NCBI GenBank assembly: GCA_900548955.1
Contig: URMQ01000066.1
Location: 1-8,560 of the forward strand
DNA length: 8,560 nt
Direction of reading: 5' to 3'
Source of the DNA: an uncultured Eggerthella sp.
GTDB taxonomy: Bacteria; Actinomycetota; Coriobacteriia; Coriobacteriales; Eggerthellaceae
Shown: positions 1 through 6,108 of the stretch, one piece after another
Position numbering within the stretch: position 1 is the first letter of the stretch
How the letters are laid out: the number at the start of each line of letters is the position of its first letter
Notes under the pieces: generated by a model
Databases searched by the model: none
Seen by the model: only the letters and a program-made list of their open reading frames with translations
Told to the model about the DNA's origin: nothing
Made by a program: the position numbers and the translations under genes

Positions 1-1
1 G

Positions 2-1144
2 GTCGGCCTTGGCGCTAAACGTTGGCTGATTGTTGGTCCTGTAAGTATTCAAATTTCAGAATTTGCAAAGATTGCCTTTGTATTAATGGCGGCACGAATT
101 GCGCAAGATTATCGCGAAGGTGCCCTAGATTTGTTTTCTGCCTTTAAGCAGGCAGTTATCTATATAGTGCTTCCTTTGGGTTTTTTGTTTTTCACGCAGT
201 CTGACTTAGGAACCACTCTTATTTGTTGTGTCGGTCTCGTTGTAGTGATTACCCTTTCTGGCGTACCTGGAAGAATGATTGCAGGTATTTTTGCTGTCGG
301 TATTGTGCTTGTTTTGCTTTCCATTCTTATTTCAAGCTATCGATCAGACCGCCTATTTAACTTTTTAGATCCTTGGGCAGACGAACAAGGAACGGGCTAT
401 CAATTGATTCATTCCTATAAGGCGCTTGCAGCGGGCGGTCTCTTTGGTGTAGGTATTGGTAATTCGTACGAGAAATTACAATACTTACCTGAAGCAGAAA
501 CTGACTTCATTTTTGCCATTATTGGCGAAGAGCTTGGCTTGATTGGCGCATTGCTAGTAATTTGCGCTTTTCTGATATTCCTTCGTGGTGGTTTTATGAT
601 TGCTAGTCAATCGAAATCAATGTTTAGTGGCTTTGTTGCAGCGGGCCTTACCACGATGATTGTATTTCAGGCGTTTTTGAATATTCTTTGTGTTGTTGGC
701 CTGTTTCCAACAACGGGTAAGCCACTTCCTTTCATTTCTTCAGGTGGATCTTCTATGATTTCATCCTTATTGCTCGTTGGCATTATCTTGGCTATATCCT
801 TTGATTCTCATAATGAAGATGAGTATCGCCAGCGTCGTGAAAGTTTGCATGTGGTATCTACTTATTCGCAACCTCAACGACAAGGATCGACGGTGCACGA
901 TACGGCACCACGCTTAAGCCGAACGGCTCATCCTTATCGGGGAAACGCTTTGCAGAATTCCTTCCGTGTAATAGGCGGTAGCGGTATTCGTAGTAGCGAA
1001 AAGCACGAAAATGCGTTATATAACAATTCAGTGTATGAATCTTCGTTTAATTCGTCATATAGAAATTCGGCATATGGCGGTTTGCCTGTTAGCCCTTCTG
1101 CCTATGCTGCAGAGTCCCGATTCCATCGGGTGTCAAGGAGGTAA
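2..1144 (+). CDS. ftsW: FtsW, septal SEDS-family peptidoglycan glycosyltransferase (5'-truncated)
   Basis: FtsW polymerises lipid II into glycan strands at the septum, in the cytoplasmic membrane, together with a class B PBP. The frame is open from base 2, so the gene begins upstream; the first ATG in view (86) lies inside a conserved region and is not the start. Counting from the codon at base 2, about 380 residues are present. Visible SEDS signatures are GAKRW near the left edge, a SEFAK motif, QSDLGT, the long loop with LDPW and GTGYQ, then YLPEAETDFIFAIIGEELG. The Asp of ETDF (codon 503-505) aligns with the catalytic Asp of the family. The later motif PTTGKPLPFISSGGSS is also typical. Several hydrophobic membrane segments alternate with these motifs. 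After the last segment (about base 800) comes a hydrophilic tail of roughly 110 residues, rich in Arg, Ser, Asn and Tyr and net basic. RodA is the alternative, but the position before murG favours FtsW. Two usual prolines (QPSE, QPDLG) are replaced by Ile and Ser. Confidence 0.95.
   Translation, partial: VGLGAKRWLIVGPVSIQISEFAKIAFVLMAARIAQDYREGALDLFSAFKQAVIYIVLPLGFLFFTQSDLGTTLICCVGLVVVITLSGVPGRMIAGIFAVGIVLVLLSILISSYRSDRLFNFLDPWADEQGTGYQLIHSYKALAAGGLFGVGIGNSYEKLQYLPEAETDFIFAIIGEELGLIGALLVICAFLIFLRGGFMIASQSKSMFSGFVAAGLTTMIVFQAFLNILCVVGLFPTTGKPLPFISSGGSSMISSLLLVGIILAISFDSHNEDEYRQRRESLHVVSTYSQPQRQGSTVHDTAPRLSRTAHPYRGNALQNSFRVIGGSGIRSSEKHENALYNNSVYESSFNSSYRNSAYGGLPVSPSAYAAESRFHRVSRR
1135..1141 (+). 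promoter_or_regulatory. Ribosome binding site of murG, inside the ftsW 3' end
   Basis: AAGGAGG lies 11 bases before the murG ATG at 1153. Its last six bases are the final two sense codons of ftsW (AGG AGG, Arg-Arg), directly before the TAA stop. The strong match to the 16S rRNA 3' end supports the murG start and suggests coupling of murG translation to ftsW. Confidence 0.85.
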
Positions 1145-1152
1145 GATAACTA

Positions 1153-2442
1153 ATGCGCATTGTTTTGTCGGGTGGTGGAACTGCTGGCCATATTAATCCT
1201 GCGCTTGCTCTTGCAGAAGTTCTGGAAGAGCGTGGTCATGAGGTATTTTTTGCGGGTACTCCAACGGGGGTAGAAAAGCCACTTGTAGAAACGGCAGGTA
1301 TTCCGTTTAAGGGTTTTGAGGTTTCTGGCTTTGACAGAAGTCACCCTCTAACGCTTGCTAAAGCACTAAGAAAACTTTCCCATTCCGCCAATCAGGCAGG
1401 AAAATGGTTTACCGAGATTAAGCCTAATGCTGTTGTAGTGTTTGGTGGATATGCATGCCTGCCATCAGGGCGTGCAGCGAAGGCAGCTCGTGTTCCCTTG
1501 ATTATTCATGAGCAGAATTCTGTTATGGGCATGGCAAATGATTATTTGTCGAAGTATGCTGCGGCTGTTTGTCTTACTTATGGTTCAGCGGGACGAACGG
1601 TTAAAGATCAAACAAAAGTTATCGTAACGGGCAATCCTGTTCGCAAGTCGGTGCTTGAAGCAACAAAAGAAGAAGGTAGGCAATATTTAGGCATTCCTGA
1701 AGATGCCACTATGCTGTTGGTGTTTGGTGGTAGCTTAGGTGCTCGCCATATTAATACTGCTCTTACAGAATTAAAAGACAAGTTGCTGGCGCTTGATAAC
1801 GTGTATGTGGTTCATATTACAGGGCCAAAAGAATACGGCACAGTATGCGAAGATTTGGCATTAAGCGATGAAGAGAAAAAGCGCTATATCGTAAAAGACT
1901 ACGAAGATAATATGGGAGCGGTTCTTGCTGCAACTGATCTGGTGGTTTCTCGTGCGGGCGCTTCGTCTTTAGCAGAAATTTCTGCGCGCTGTATCCCTGC
2001 TATTCTGATTCCGTTCCCATATGCAACCGCAGATCATCAAACAGCTAATGCGCAAGAATATGTTGAGCGGGGAGCCGCTATTCTTATTTCGGATGATAAA
2101 GTTGAAAGTGAAGAATTCTCTAATAGCGTTCTTGGGTTGCTGAAAGATCCTCAGATCCGAGAAGATATGAAGATGGCAGCGTCCACGTTCGGAACGGTGG
2201 ACGCAGCATCGCGCTTGGCGGATGTGGTTGAACTTATGATGAAGACCAAAGGGCCAAAACGTATAGAAAATGGTCAAAATACCGAAGAAAATGAAGAAGA
2301 TACTGATTTTGACGAGCTAGAAGATAACTCCGCCGAAAGAGAAACGAATGAAAACACTCAAAGCGCCGAAGATGCTGATGAGGCAAGAGACACTGAAGGT
2401 GCCGAAGAAGGAGAAAAAGTTTCAAAAAAACTAGAAGCATAG
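1153..2442 (+). CDS. murG: MurG, UDP-GlcNAc:lipid I GlcNAc transferase with an acidic C-terminal tail
   Basis: MurG transfers GlcNAc from UDP-GlcNAc to lipid I, forming lipid II on the cytoplasmic face of the membrane. It is a GT-B fold (GT28) enzyme. The N-terminal domain shows the glycine-rich loop GGGTAGH (residues 7-13), FGGYACLP (97-104) and IHEQNSVMGMAN (118-129). The interdomain region has VTGNPVR (158-164). The C-terminal domain has FGGSLGARHIN (191-201) and RAGASSLAEI (267-276), followed by the PFPYATADHQTANA stretch (287-300), matching the donor-binding region. The catalytic core ends near residue 365, the usual family length. Another ~64 residues follow: 371-420 contain 22 Asp/Glu among 50, with no predicted secondary structure by eye. 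This tail is not a normal part of MurG. The ATG is supported by the AAGGAGG site in the ftsW end, 8 bases separate the two genes, and co-transcription is likely. Confidence 0.97.
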   Translation: MRIVLSGGGTAGHINPALALAEVLEERGHEVFFAGTPTGVEKPLVETAGIPFKGFEVSGFDRSHPLTLAKALRKLSHSANQAGKWFTEIKPNAVVVFGGYACLPSGRAAKAARVPLIIHEQNSVMGMANDYLSKYAAAVCLTYGSAGRTVKDQTKVIVTGNPVRKSVLEATKEEGRQYLGIPEDATMLLVFGGSLGARHINTALTELKDKLLALDNVYVVHITGPKEYGTVCEDLALSDEEKKRYIVKDYEDNMGAVLAATDLVVSRAGASSLAEISARCIPAILIPFPYATADHQTANAQEYVERGAAILISDDKVESEEFSNSVLGLLKDPQIREDMKMAASTFGTVDAASRLADVVELMMKTKGPKRIENGQNTEENEEDTDFDELEDNSAERETNENTQSAEDADEARDTEGAEEGEKVSKKLEA

Positions 2443-2474
2443 GCTGAAGAGAGTGTAAATATCAAGCAATAAGT

Positions 2475-2511
2475 AAAGCTGAAACCAGGAAAGCTTTTAG
2501 TGAAAGCTGAA
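2475..2511 (+). repeat. Short repeats able to form alternative hairpins in the murG-murC gap
   Basis: AAAGCTGAA occurs at 2475-2483 and again at 2503-2511. Between them AGCTTT (2492-2497) is the exact complement of AAAGCT in either copy. It could pair upstream (11-base loop) or downstream (5-base loop, TAGTG), but not both. Neither hairpin is followed by a T run, so neither is a typical intrinsic terminator. The stems are only 6 bp, and the function, if any, is unknown. Confidence 0.35.
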
Positions 2512-2535
2512 GGTGATTTCGCGAATACTGTGTGT

Positions 2536-2565
2536 TTGTGAAGTAAGCCTTAGGTATTTTATACA
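2536..2565 (+). promoter_or_regulatory. Candidate sigma-70-type promoter for murC
   Basis: A possible -35 element TTGTGA (2536-2541, 4 of 6 consensus) and -10 element TATACA (2560-2565, 4 of 6) are separated by 18 bases. Transcription would start near 2572, just ahead of the murC ribosome binding site. The 145-base gap, large for this otherwise compact cluster, makes an internal promoter reasonable, but both boxes are imperfect. Confidence 0.35.
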
Positions 2566-2580
2566 ATAAGGGGCAATCTC

Positions 2581-2587
2581 AAGGAGG
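2581..2587 (+). promoter_or_regulatory. Ribosome binding site of murC that decides its start
   Basis: AAGGAGG runs directly into an in-frame ATG at 2588, which leaves no spacer. The in-frame GTG at 2594 sits 6 bases downstream, a normal distance. The ribosome binding site therefore favours GTG 2594 over ATG 2588 as the initiation codon. Confidence 0.8.
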
Positions 2588-2593
2588 ATGTCC

Positions 2594-4012
2594 GTGACAG
2601 ACAATCGTATTAAGAACGTACATTTTATTGGCATTGGTGGCGTAGGCATGAGCGGTATTGCTCGTGTTGCAAAGGAACAGGGCTTGGAAGTATCTGGTTC
2701 CGACCTGCGTGAAAGCCGTTATACTCAGCAGCTCCGTGAAGCTGGCGTGAATGTTTTTATTGGCCAAAAGGCATCTAATTTAGATGACATCAACCCTGAT
2801 GTCGTAGTAATTTCTACTGCAATCTTGGATACGAATCCTGAATTACAGGAAGCAAAACGCCGTGAAATTCCAATTTGGCATCGTGCAAAGATGCTTGCAG
2901 AACTAGGGCGAGGTCGCCGCACGCTTGCGGTAGCAGGTACTCACGGCAAAACCACTACATCGTCCATGCTTGCTTCCGTAATTGATGGTATGGGATTTGA
3001 TCCTACTTTCCTTATTGGTGGAATTGTACGTGCCTACAACTCCAACGCGCACTGCGGCAAAGGTGACTACTATGTAGTAGAGGCAGACGAAAGCGATAAG
3101 TCATTTACGTATCTCGATCCCGAATCGGTGCTTGTTACCAACATCGAAGCAGATCATCTTGATCACTACGAAGATCTTAATGAAATATATCGCTTGTTTG
3201 GTGATTTCATGTCTTCGGCTCACGAAGATGGCTGCTGTGTAGTGTGTGGTGAAGACAAAGCTTTAGTTGAAGTAGCAAACAAAACAGGTCGCAAGGTGCT
3301 GACTTACGGTTTTGATGAAGCTTTTGATACGGTAATCTCTGACTACTCCGTGGATGGCGTTTCTACTTCTTTTACCGTTACCCTTCCTAATGGCAAAGCG
3401 CTTAGCTGTCGTTTGAAACAAAATCCAGGCAGACACAACGCCCTTAATGCTGCAGGGGTACTCACTCTGCTTATGACGCAGGATTTCGATGTAGAAAAGG
3501 CAGCAGAAATTCTAGGAGATTTTACGGGTGTTCGTCGTAGGTTTGACCTGGTAGGTAAAGCGTGTGGTATTACCATTCTTGATGACTATGCACATCATCC
3601 AACTGAAATTGCAGCAACAATTGCTGCTGCAAAAAGTCTAGATTTTAAGCGCGTTTGCGTGGTCTTTCAGCCCCATCGCTATTCACGCGTAAAGCTGTTT
3701 ACAGAGGTTTTAAAGGATGAATTTGCCGCCGCATTTGATCAGGCGGATTTCGTGGTGTTTATGAATGTGTATTCGGCGGGCGAAACACCAGTTCCAGGTG
3801 TCACGGGTGCTACGTTTATGCAGCCTGTACTAGATCATGTGCAAAATCCTAACAAGCTTGTTTATATTAGCCGTCGTATGGCGTTGGTTCCTTACCTGGA
3901 AAAAAATCTAGAGGATGGGGATTTAATTATTACGATGGGTGCTGGTGACGTAACAGGTGTCGGTCCTGAATTGCTTGCAGCGCTTCAGGAGAGCGAAAAG
4001 AGCAACGCTTAA
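2594..4012 (+). CDS. murC: MurC, UDP-N-acetylmuramate--L-alanine ligase
   Basis: MurC is a cytoplasmic ATP-dependent Mur ligase that adds L-Ala to UDP-MurNAc, the first step of stem peptide synthesis. From GTG 2594 it has 472 residues, the usual MurC length. The N-terminal Rossmann domain shows HFIGIGGVGMSGIA (10-23), which binds the UDP-sugar. The central ATPase domain has the P-loop GTHGKTTT (115-122), VEADESD (162-168) and the stretch NIEADHLDHYED (183-194). The C-terminal ligase domain has NPGRHNALNA (277-286), RRRFDL (314-319), DDYAHHPTEI (330-339) and FQPHRYSR (358-365). HYED is characteristic of MurC rather than MurD, MurE or MurF. An ATG at 2588 would add two residues but touches the ribosome binding site. 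The TAA stop shares its last base with the murB ATG, so the two are probably translationally coupled. Confidence 0.97.
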   Translation: MTDNRIKNVHFIGIGGVGMSGIARVAKEQGLEVSGSDLRESRYTQQLREAGVNVFIGQKASNLDDINPDVVVISTAILDTNPELQEAKRREIPIWHRAKMLAELGRGRRTLAVAGTHGKTTTSSMLASVIDGMGFDPTFLIGGIVRAYNSNAHCGKGDYYVVEADESDKSFTYLDPESVLVTNIEADHLDHYEDLNEIYRLFGDFMSSAHEDGCCVVCGEDKALVEVANKTGRKVLTYGFDEAFDTVISDYSVDGVSTSFTVTLPNGKALSCRLKQNPGRHNALNAAGVLTLLMTQDFDVEKAAEILGDFTGVRRRFDLVGKACGITILDDYAHHPTEIAATIAAAKSLDFKRVCVVFQPHRYSRVKLFTEVLKDEFAAAFDQADFVVFMNVYSAGETPVPGVTGATFMQPVLDHVQNPNKLVYISRRMALVPYLEKNLEDGDLIITMGAGDVTGVGPELLAALQESEKSNA

Positions 4013-4956
4013 TGGCAGCTCGTCATGCTTCTGAGTTGGAACTGATGCGTTTCGACGATGATTTCGAAGGAACAATTCGCCTTGATGAACCCATGGCTCG
4101 TCACACTACCTATCGTATAGGTGGTCCTGTGCGTGCTTTTGCGGAGGTTAACTCTATAGCCGCATTGGGCGCTTTATTAAAGGTGTGCAGTAACGAAAAT
4201 CTATCCTGGTTCGTTACGGGCAAGGGATCGAATCTTTTGGTCTCTGATGAAGGTTATGATGGCGTAGTTATAGCCCTTGCAGGTGATTTCCGTTCATGGC
4301 GCTTTGATGATAAAGCACAGCATGTGGTGGTTGGTGCAGGCACTATGCTTTCACGTTTGGTACAAGAAGTATTCCACCATGGTTATTCTGGCATGGAATT
4401 TGCAGTGGGAACTCCCGGTACTGTTGGTGGAGCCTTGGTGCAGAATGCGGGCACACGCAAAGATTGGATAGGTTCGCGGGTGGTTTCGGTAACTACGTAT
4501 GAAGAACAAACTGGTCTTAAACGCTATGCTGCATCGGATTTATCGTGGGGGTATCGCCAGTCATCGTTTTCTCCTCGGGAAGTTATTGTTGAATGCGAAT
4601 TGAAGCTTGAACGTGCATTTTCGGGGAATATTCATGAACGAATGAGCACGTTGCTTTCTCGTCGTAAGGAAAGCCAGCCTCTTGAATACCCTTCGTGTGG
4701 AAGTGTTTTCAGAAATCCCGAAGATACTTCGGCAGGAGCACTTATTGAAAGTGTGGGGCTTAAAGGGAAAAGGTGTGGAGGAGCATGTATTTCCGAAAAA
4801 CATGCTAACTTCATTGTTAATACTGGTAATGCATCGGCTCAAGATGTGTTGGCATTAATCAAGATGGCACGAGAAGAAGTAAGGAGGCGTTATGGCATCG
4901 AACTCGAGACGGAGGTCCGCTTCCTCGGCTTCAAGGGTAACGTCTTCGAGGAGTAG
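4012..4956 (+). CDS. murB: MurB, UDP-N-acetylenolpyruvoylglucosamine reductase
   Basis: MurB is a cytoplasmic FAD enzyme that reduces UDP-GlcNAc-enolpyruvate with NADPH to give UDP-MurNAc, the substrate of MurC encoded just upstream. Of 314 residues, the FAD domain shows HTTYRIGGP (31-39), VTGKGSNLLVSDEG (68-81) and GMEFAVGTPGTVGGALVQNAG (127-147). The substrate domain shows WGYRQSSF (179-186), CGSVFRNP (229-236) and LETEVRFLG (298-306). By alignment from memory to the E. coli enzyme, the active-site residues would be Arg182, Ser231 (proton donor) and Glu301; all are present. The compact form is type II MurB. The ATG overlaps the murC stop (TAATG); the nearest purine-rich site (CAGGAGAG, 3986-3993) is 18 bases away, so initiation probably depends on ribosomes finishing murC. 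A downstream ATG at 4045 has no better site. The last 65 bases also encode the start of FtsQ in another frame. Confidence 0.96.
   Translation: MAARHASELELMRFDDDFEGTIRLDEPMARHTTYRIGGPVRAFAEVNSIAALGALLKVCSNENLSWFVTGKGSNLLVSDEGYDGVVIALAGDFRSWRFDDKAQHVVVGAGTMLSRLVQEVFHHGYSGMEFAVGTPGTVGGALVQNAGTRKDWIGSRVVSVTTYEEQTGLKRYAASDLSWGYRQSSFSPREVIVECELKLERAFSGNIHERMSTLLSRRKESQPLEYPSCGSVFRNPEDTSAGALIESVGLKGKRCGGACISEKHANFIVNTGNASAQDVLALIKMAREEVRRRYGIELETEVRFLGFKGNVFEE
4881..4887 (+). promoter_or_regulatory. Ribosome binding site of ftsQ, inside murB
   Basis: AAGGAGG lies 4 bases before ATG 4892 and encodes part of Arg-Arg-Arg (AGG AGG CGT) in murB. It is the main reason for placing the ftsQ start within murB; I see no other in-frame ATG before the membrane segment and no comparable site near the in-frame GTG at residue 57. 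Confidence 0.85.
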
Positions 4957-5962
4957 GTCATCAGCGCGTCCAGCTACCGTAAAAGGCAGACCTAGTCAGG
5001 GAAGATCGCCTCGTAGAGGCTCGTATTCTTCAAGATCTTCTGTTTCTTCACGTGGCACTGTGGGGCGCGGTGGCGCTACAGGGCGTACTTCTCGCGCACA
5101 GGCAAATTCATACGGTCAGGCAGATCAGCCGCTTCGTTCGGTAAGTGTTTCTGATGTGCGCAACGCTGCTCGCTATCGTTCAAAGCGTGCGGCACGTCGA
5201 GTGCCTATGGTGTTTATTACAATTGTGGCAGTTATTGCGCTGCTTGCAATTGGTGGAGTAGTTCTTACTAATTCGGGAGTCTTTACGGTTCGTCAAGTTA
5301 CCGTGTCGGGAGTTTCGCATATTACTTCAGAAGAAGTAACGAATTTAGCAGCGGTTCCCGAGGGAACAACGTTGCTCAATGTTGATGCGAATGGCATTTC
5401 TTCTCGCATGGCTTCGAATCCTTGGGTTCAAAGCGCAAATGTTGAAAGAGTATTTCCGGACACATTAAACTTGCATGTTACGGAGCGCACAATATCTGCC
5501 GTTGTTTCTGTCACTGTTGATGAATCGAATACGGTTGAACGTTGGGCGCTGGCTTCTGATGGCATGTGGCTTACAGAATTGCCTGATCAAAATAGCGCTG
5601 AAGGACAGGCGCTTCCCGCATCGGTTTATGCGGATTCAGCGAATGCTCTCGAAATTACCGATATTCCTTATGGGTCTTCTCCAGAGGCGGGAAAATACTG
5701 CAATAATGCCAATGTGGAAAATGCTTTATCTATTATTGATGGTATGACAACAGAATTAGCCGATCAGATCAAGAGCGTTTCGGCTGCAAGCAGTAATTCC
5801 ACTACGCTTACATTGGACAATGGGGTAGAAATTGCCTTTGGCGATTCGCAAGATATTAGAGATAAAGAACGGGTATGTCTTGAACTATTGAAGCAATATG
5901 AAGGGAAGATATCCTATATCAATGTACGAGTTGTGAATAAACCGGTATGGAGGTCGATGTAA
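4892..5962 (+). CDS. ftsQ: FtsQ/DivIB, bitopic division protein with a long Arg/Ser-rich cytoplasmic tail
   Basis: FtsQ (DivIB) is a single-pass membrane protein that, with FtsL and FtsB/DivIC, recruits and controls the septal synthase FtsW-PBP. Of 356 residues, 1-104 are cytoplasmic and extremely basic: 25 Arg/Lys against 2 Asp, and residues 1-60 contain 20 Ser and 14 Arg. A membrane segment spans about 105-126. The POTRA domain follows (about 130-199), with FTVRQVTVSG, ITSEEV, NPWVQSANVERVFPDTLNLHVTER as its recognisable elements. The rest (200-356) fits the FtsQ beta domain but is poorly conserved. The start at 4892 rests on the AAGGAGG site and produces a 65-base overlap with murB in the +1 frame. 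Identification rests on the POTRA pattern, topology and position between murB and ftsZ. No ftsA follows, as is usual in actinobacteria. Confidence 0.92.
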   Translation: MASNSRRRSASSASRVTSSRSRSSARPATVKGRPSQGRSPRRGSYSSRSSVSSRGTVGRGGATGRTSRAQANSYGQADQPLRSVSVSDVRNAARYRSKRAARRVPMVFITIVAVIALLAIGGVVLTNSGVFTVRQVTVSGVSHITSEEVTNLAAVPEGTTLLNVDANGISSRMASNPWVQSANVERVFPDTLNLHVTERTISAVVSVTVDESNTVERWALASDGMWLTELPDQNSAEGQALPASVYADSANALEITDIPYGSSPEAGKYCNNANVENALSIIDGMTTELADQIKSVSAASSNSTTLTLDNGVEIAFGDSQDIRDKERVCLELLKQYEGKISYINVRVVNKPVWRSM

Positions 5963-5985
5963 TCCCTGATATTGACGGTGTTGTT

Positions 5986-6013
5986 TTGCAAACCGCAATC
6001 CATTGTGTAAAAT
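5986..6013 (+). promoter_or_regulatory. Candidate ftsZ promoter
   Basis: TTGCAA (5986-5991, 4 of 6 to the -35 consensus) and TAAAAT (6008-6013, 5 of 6 to the -10 consensus) are 16 bases apart. Transcription would begin near 6020, leaving a leader of about 65 bases that contains the hairpin at 6031-6046. A dedicated ftsZ promoter in this gap is common in dcw clusters. A nearby TTGACG (5972-5977) is a better -35 match but has no suitable -10 at the right distance. Confidence 0.5.
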
Positions 6014-6030
6014 AATCAAGATGTCCAAAC

Positions 6031-6046
6031 TAAGGGCTTGCCCTTA
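6031..6046 (+). promoter_or_regulatory. Hairpin with CTTG tetraloop in the ftsZ leader
   Basis: TAAGGG (6031-6036) pairs perfectly with CCCTTA (6041-6046) around CTTG. The CUUG loop closed by G-C is a known stable RNA tetraloop. There is no T run after the stem (AGTAGG follows), so it is not an intrinsic terminator. Possible roles are mRNA 5' stabilisation or control of ribosome access to ftsZ; these are inference. Confidence 0.5.
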
Positions 6047-6063
6047 AGTAGGATAGCGCTGAA

Positions 6064-6108
6064 ATGAAACTGAAAGCGAGCAGATATGCAACAGATTCTT
6101 GGCTCTGA
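6064..6108 (+). CDS. Possible 14-codon upstream ORF overlapping the ftsZ start
   Basis: ATG 6064 opens a frame reading MKLKASRYATDSWL and ending with TGA at 6106-6108, out of frame with ftsZ and terminating 20 bases past the ftsZ ATG. A TAGGA sequence (6049-6053) lies 10 bases upstream. The ftsZ start itself has only a weak ribosome binding site (GCGAG, 6076-6080), so termination-reinitiation from this frame could matter. An ORF this short can arise by chance, and no family is recognisable. Confidence 0.2.
   Translation: MKLKASRYATDSWL

Noticed and set aside
86..88. ATG at 86 as the ftsW start
   Set aside because: The frame is open upstream to the window edge and encodes the conserved GAKRW and SEFAK region of FtsW, so this Met is internal.
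2443..2550. In-frame continuation after the murG stop that looks mildly charged (AEESVNIKQ), as if the tail had once been longer
   Set aside because: The frame hits further stops within about 30 bases, and the similarity to the acidic tail is only compositional.
5475..5747. 90-residue open frame within ftsQ, and similar frames inside murB and ftsZ (+ strand)
   Set aside because: They are alternative frames of well-supported genes with no family resemblance and no dedicated start signals.
5972..5977. TTGACG as the -35 element of ftsZ
   Set aside because: No acceptable -10 box lies 15-19 bases downstream; the TAAAAT box is 30 bases away.
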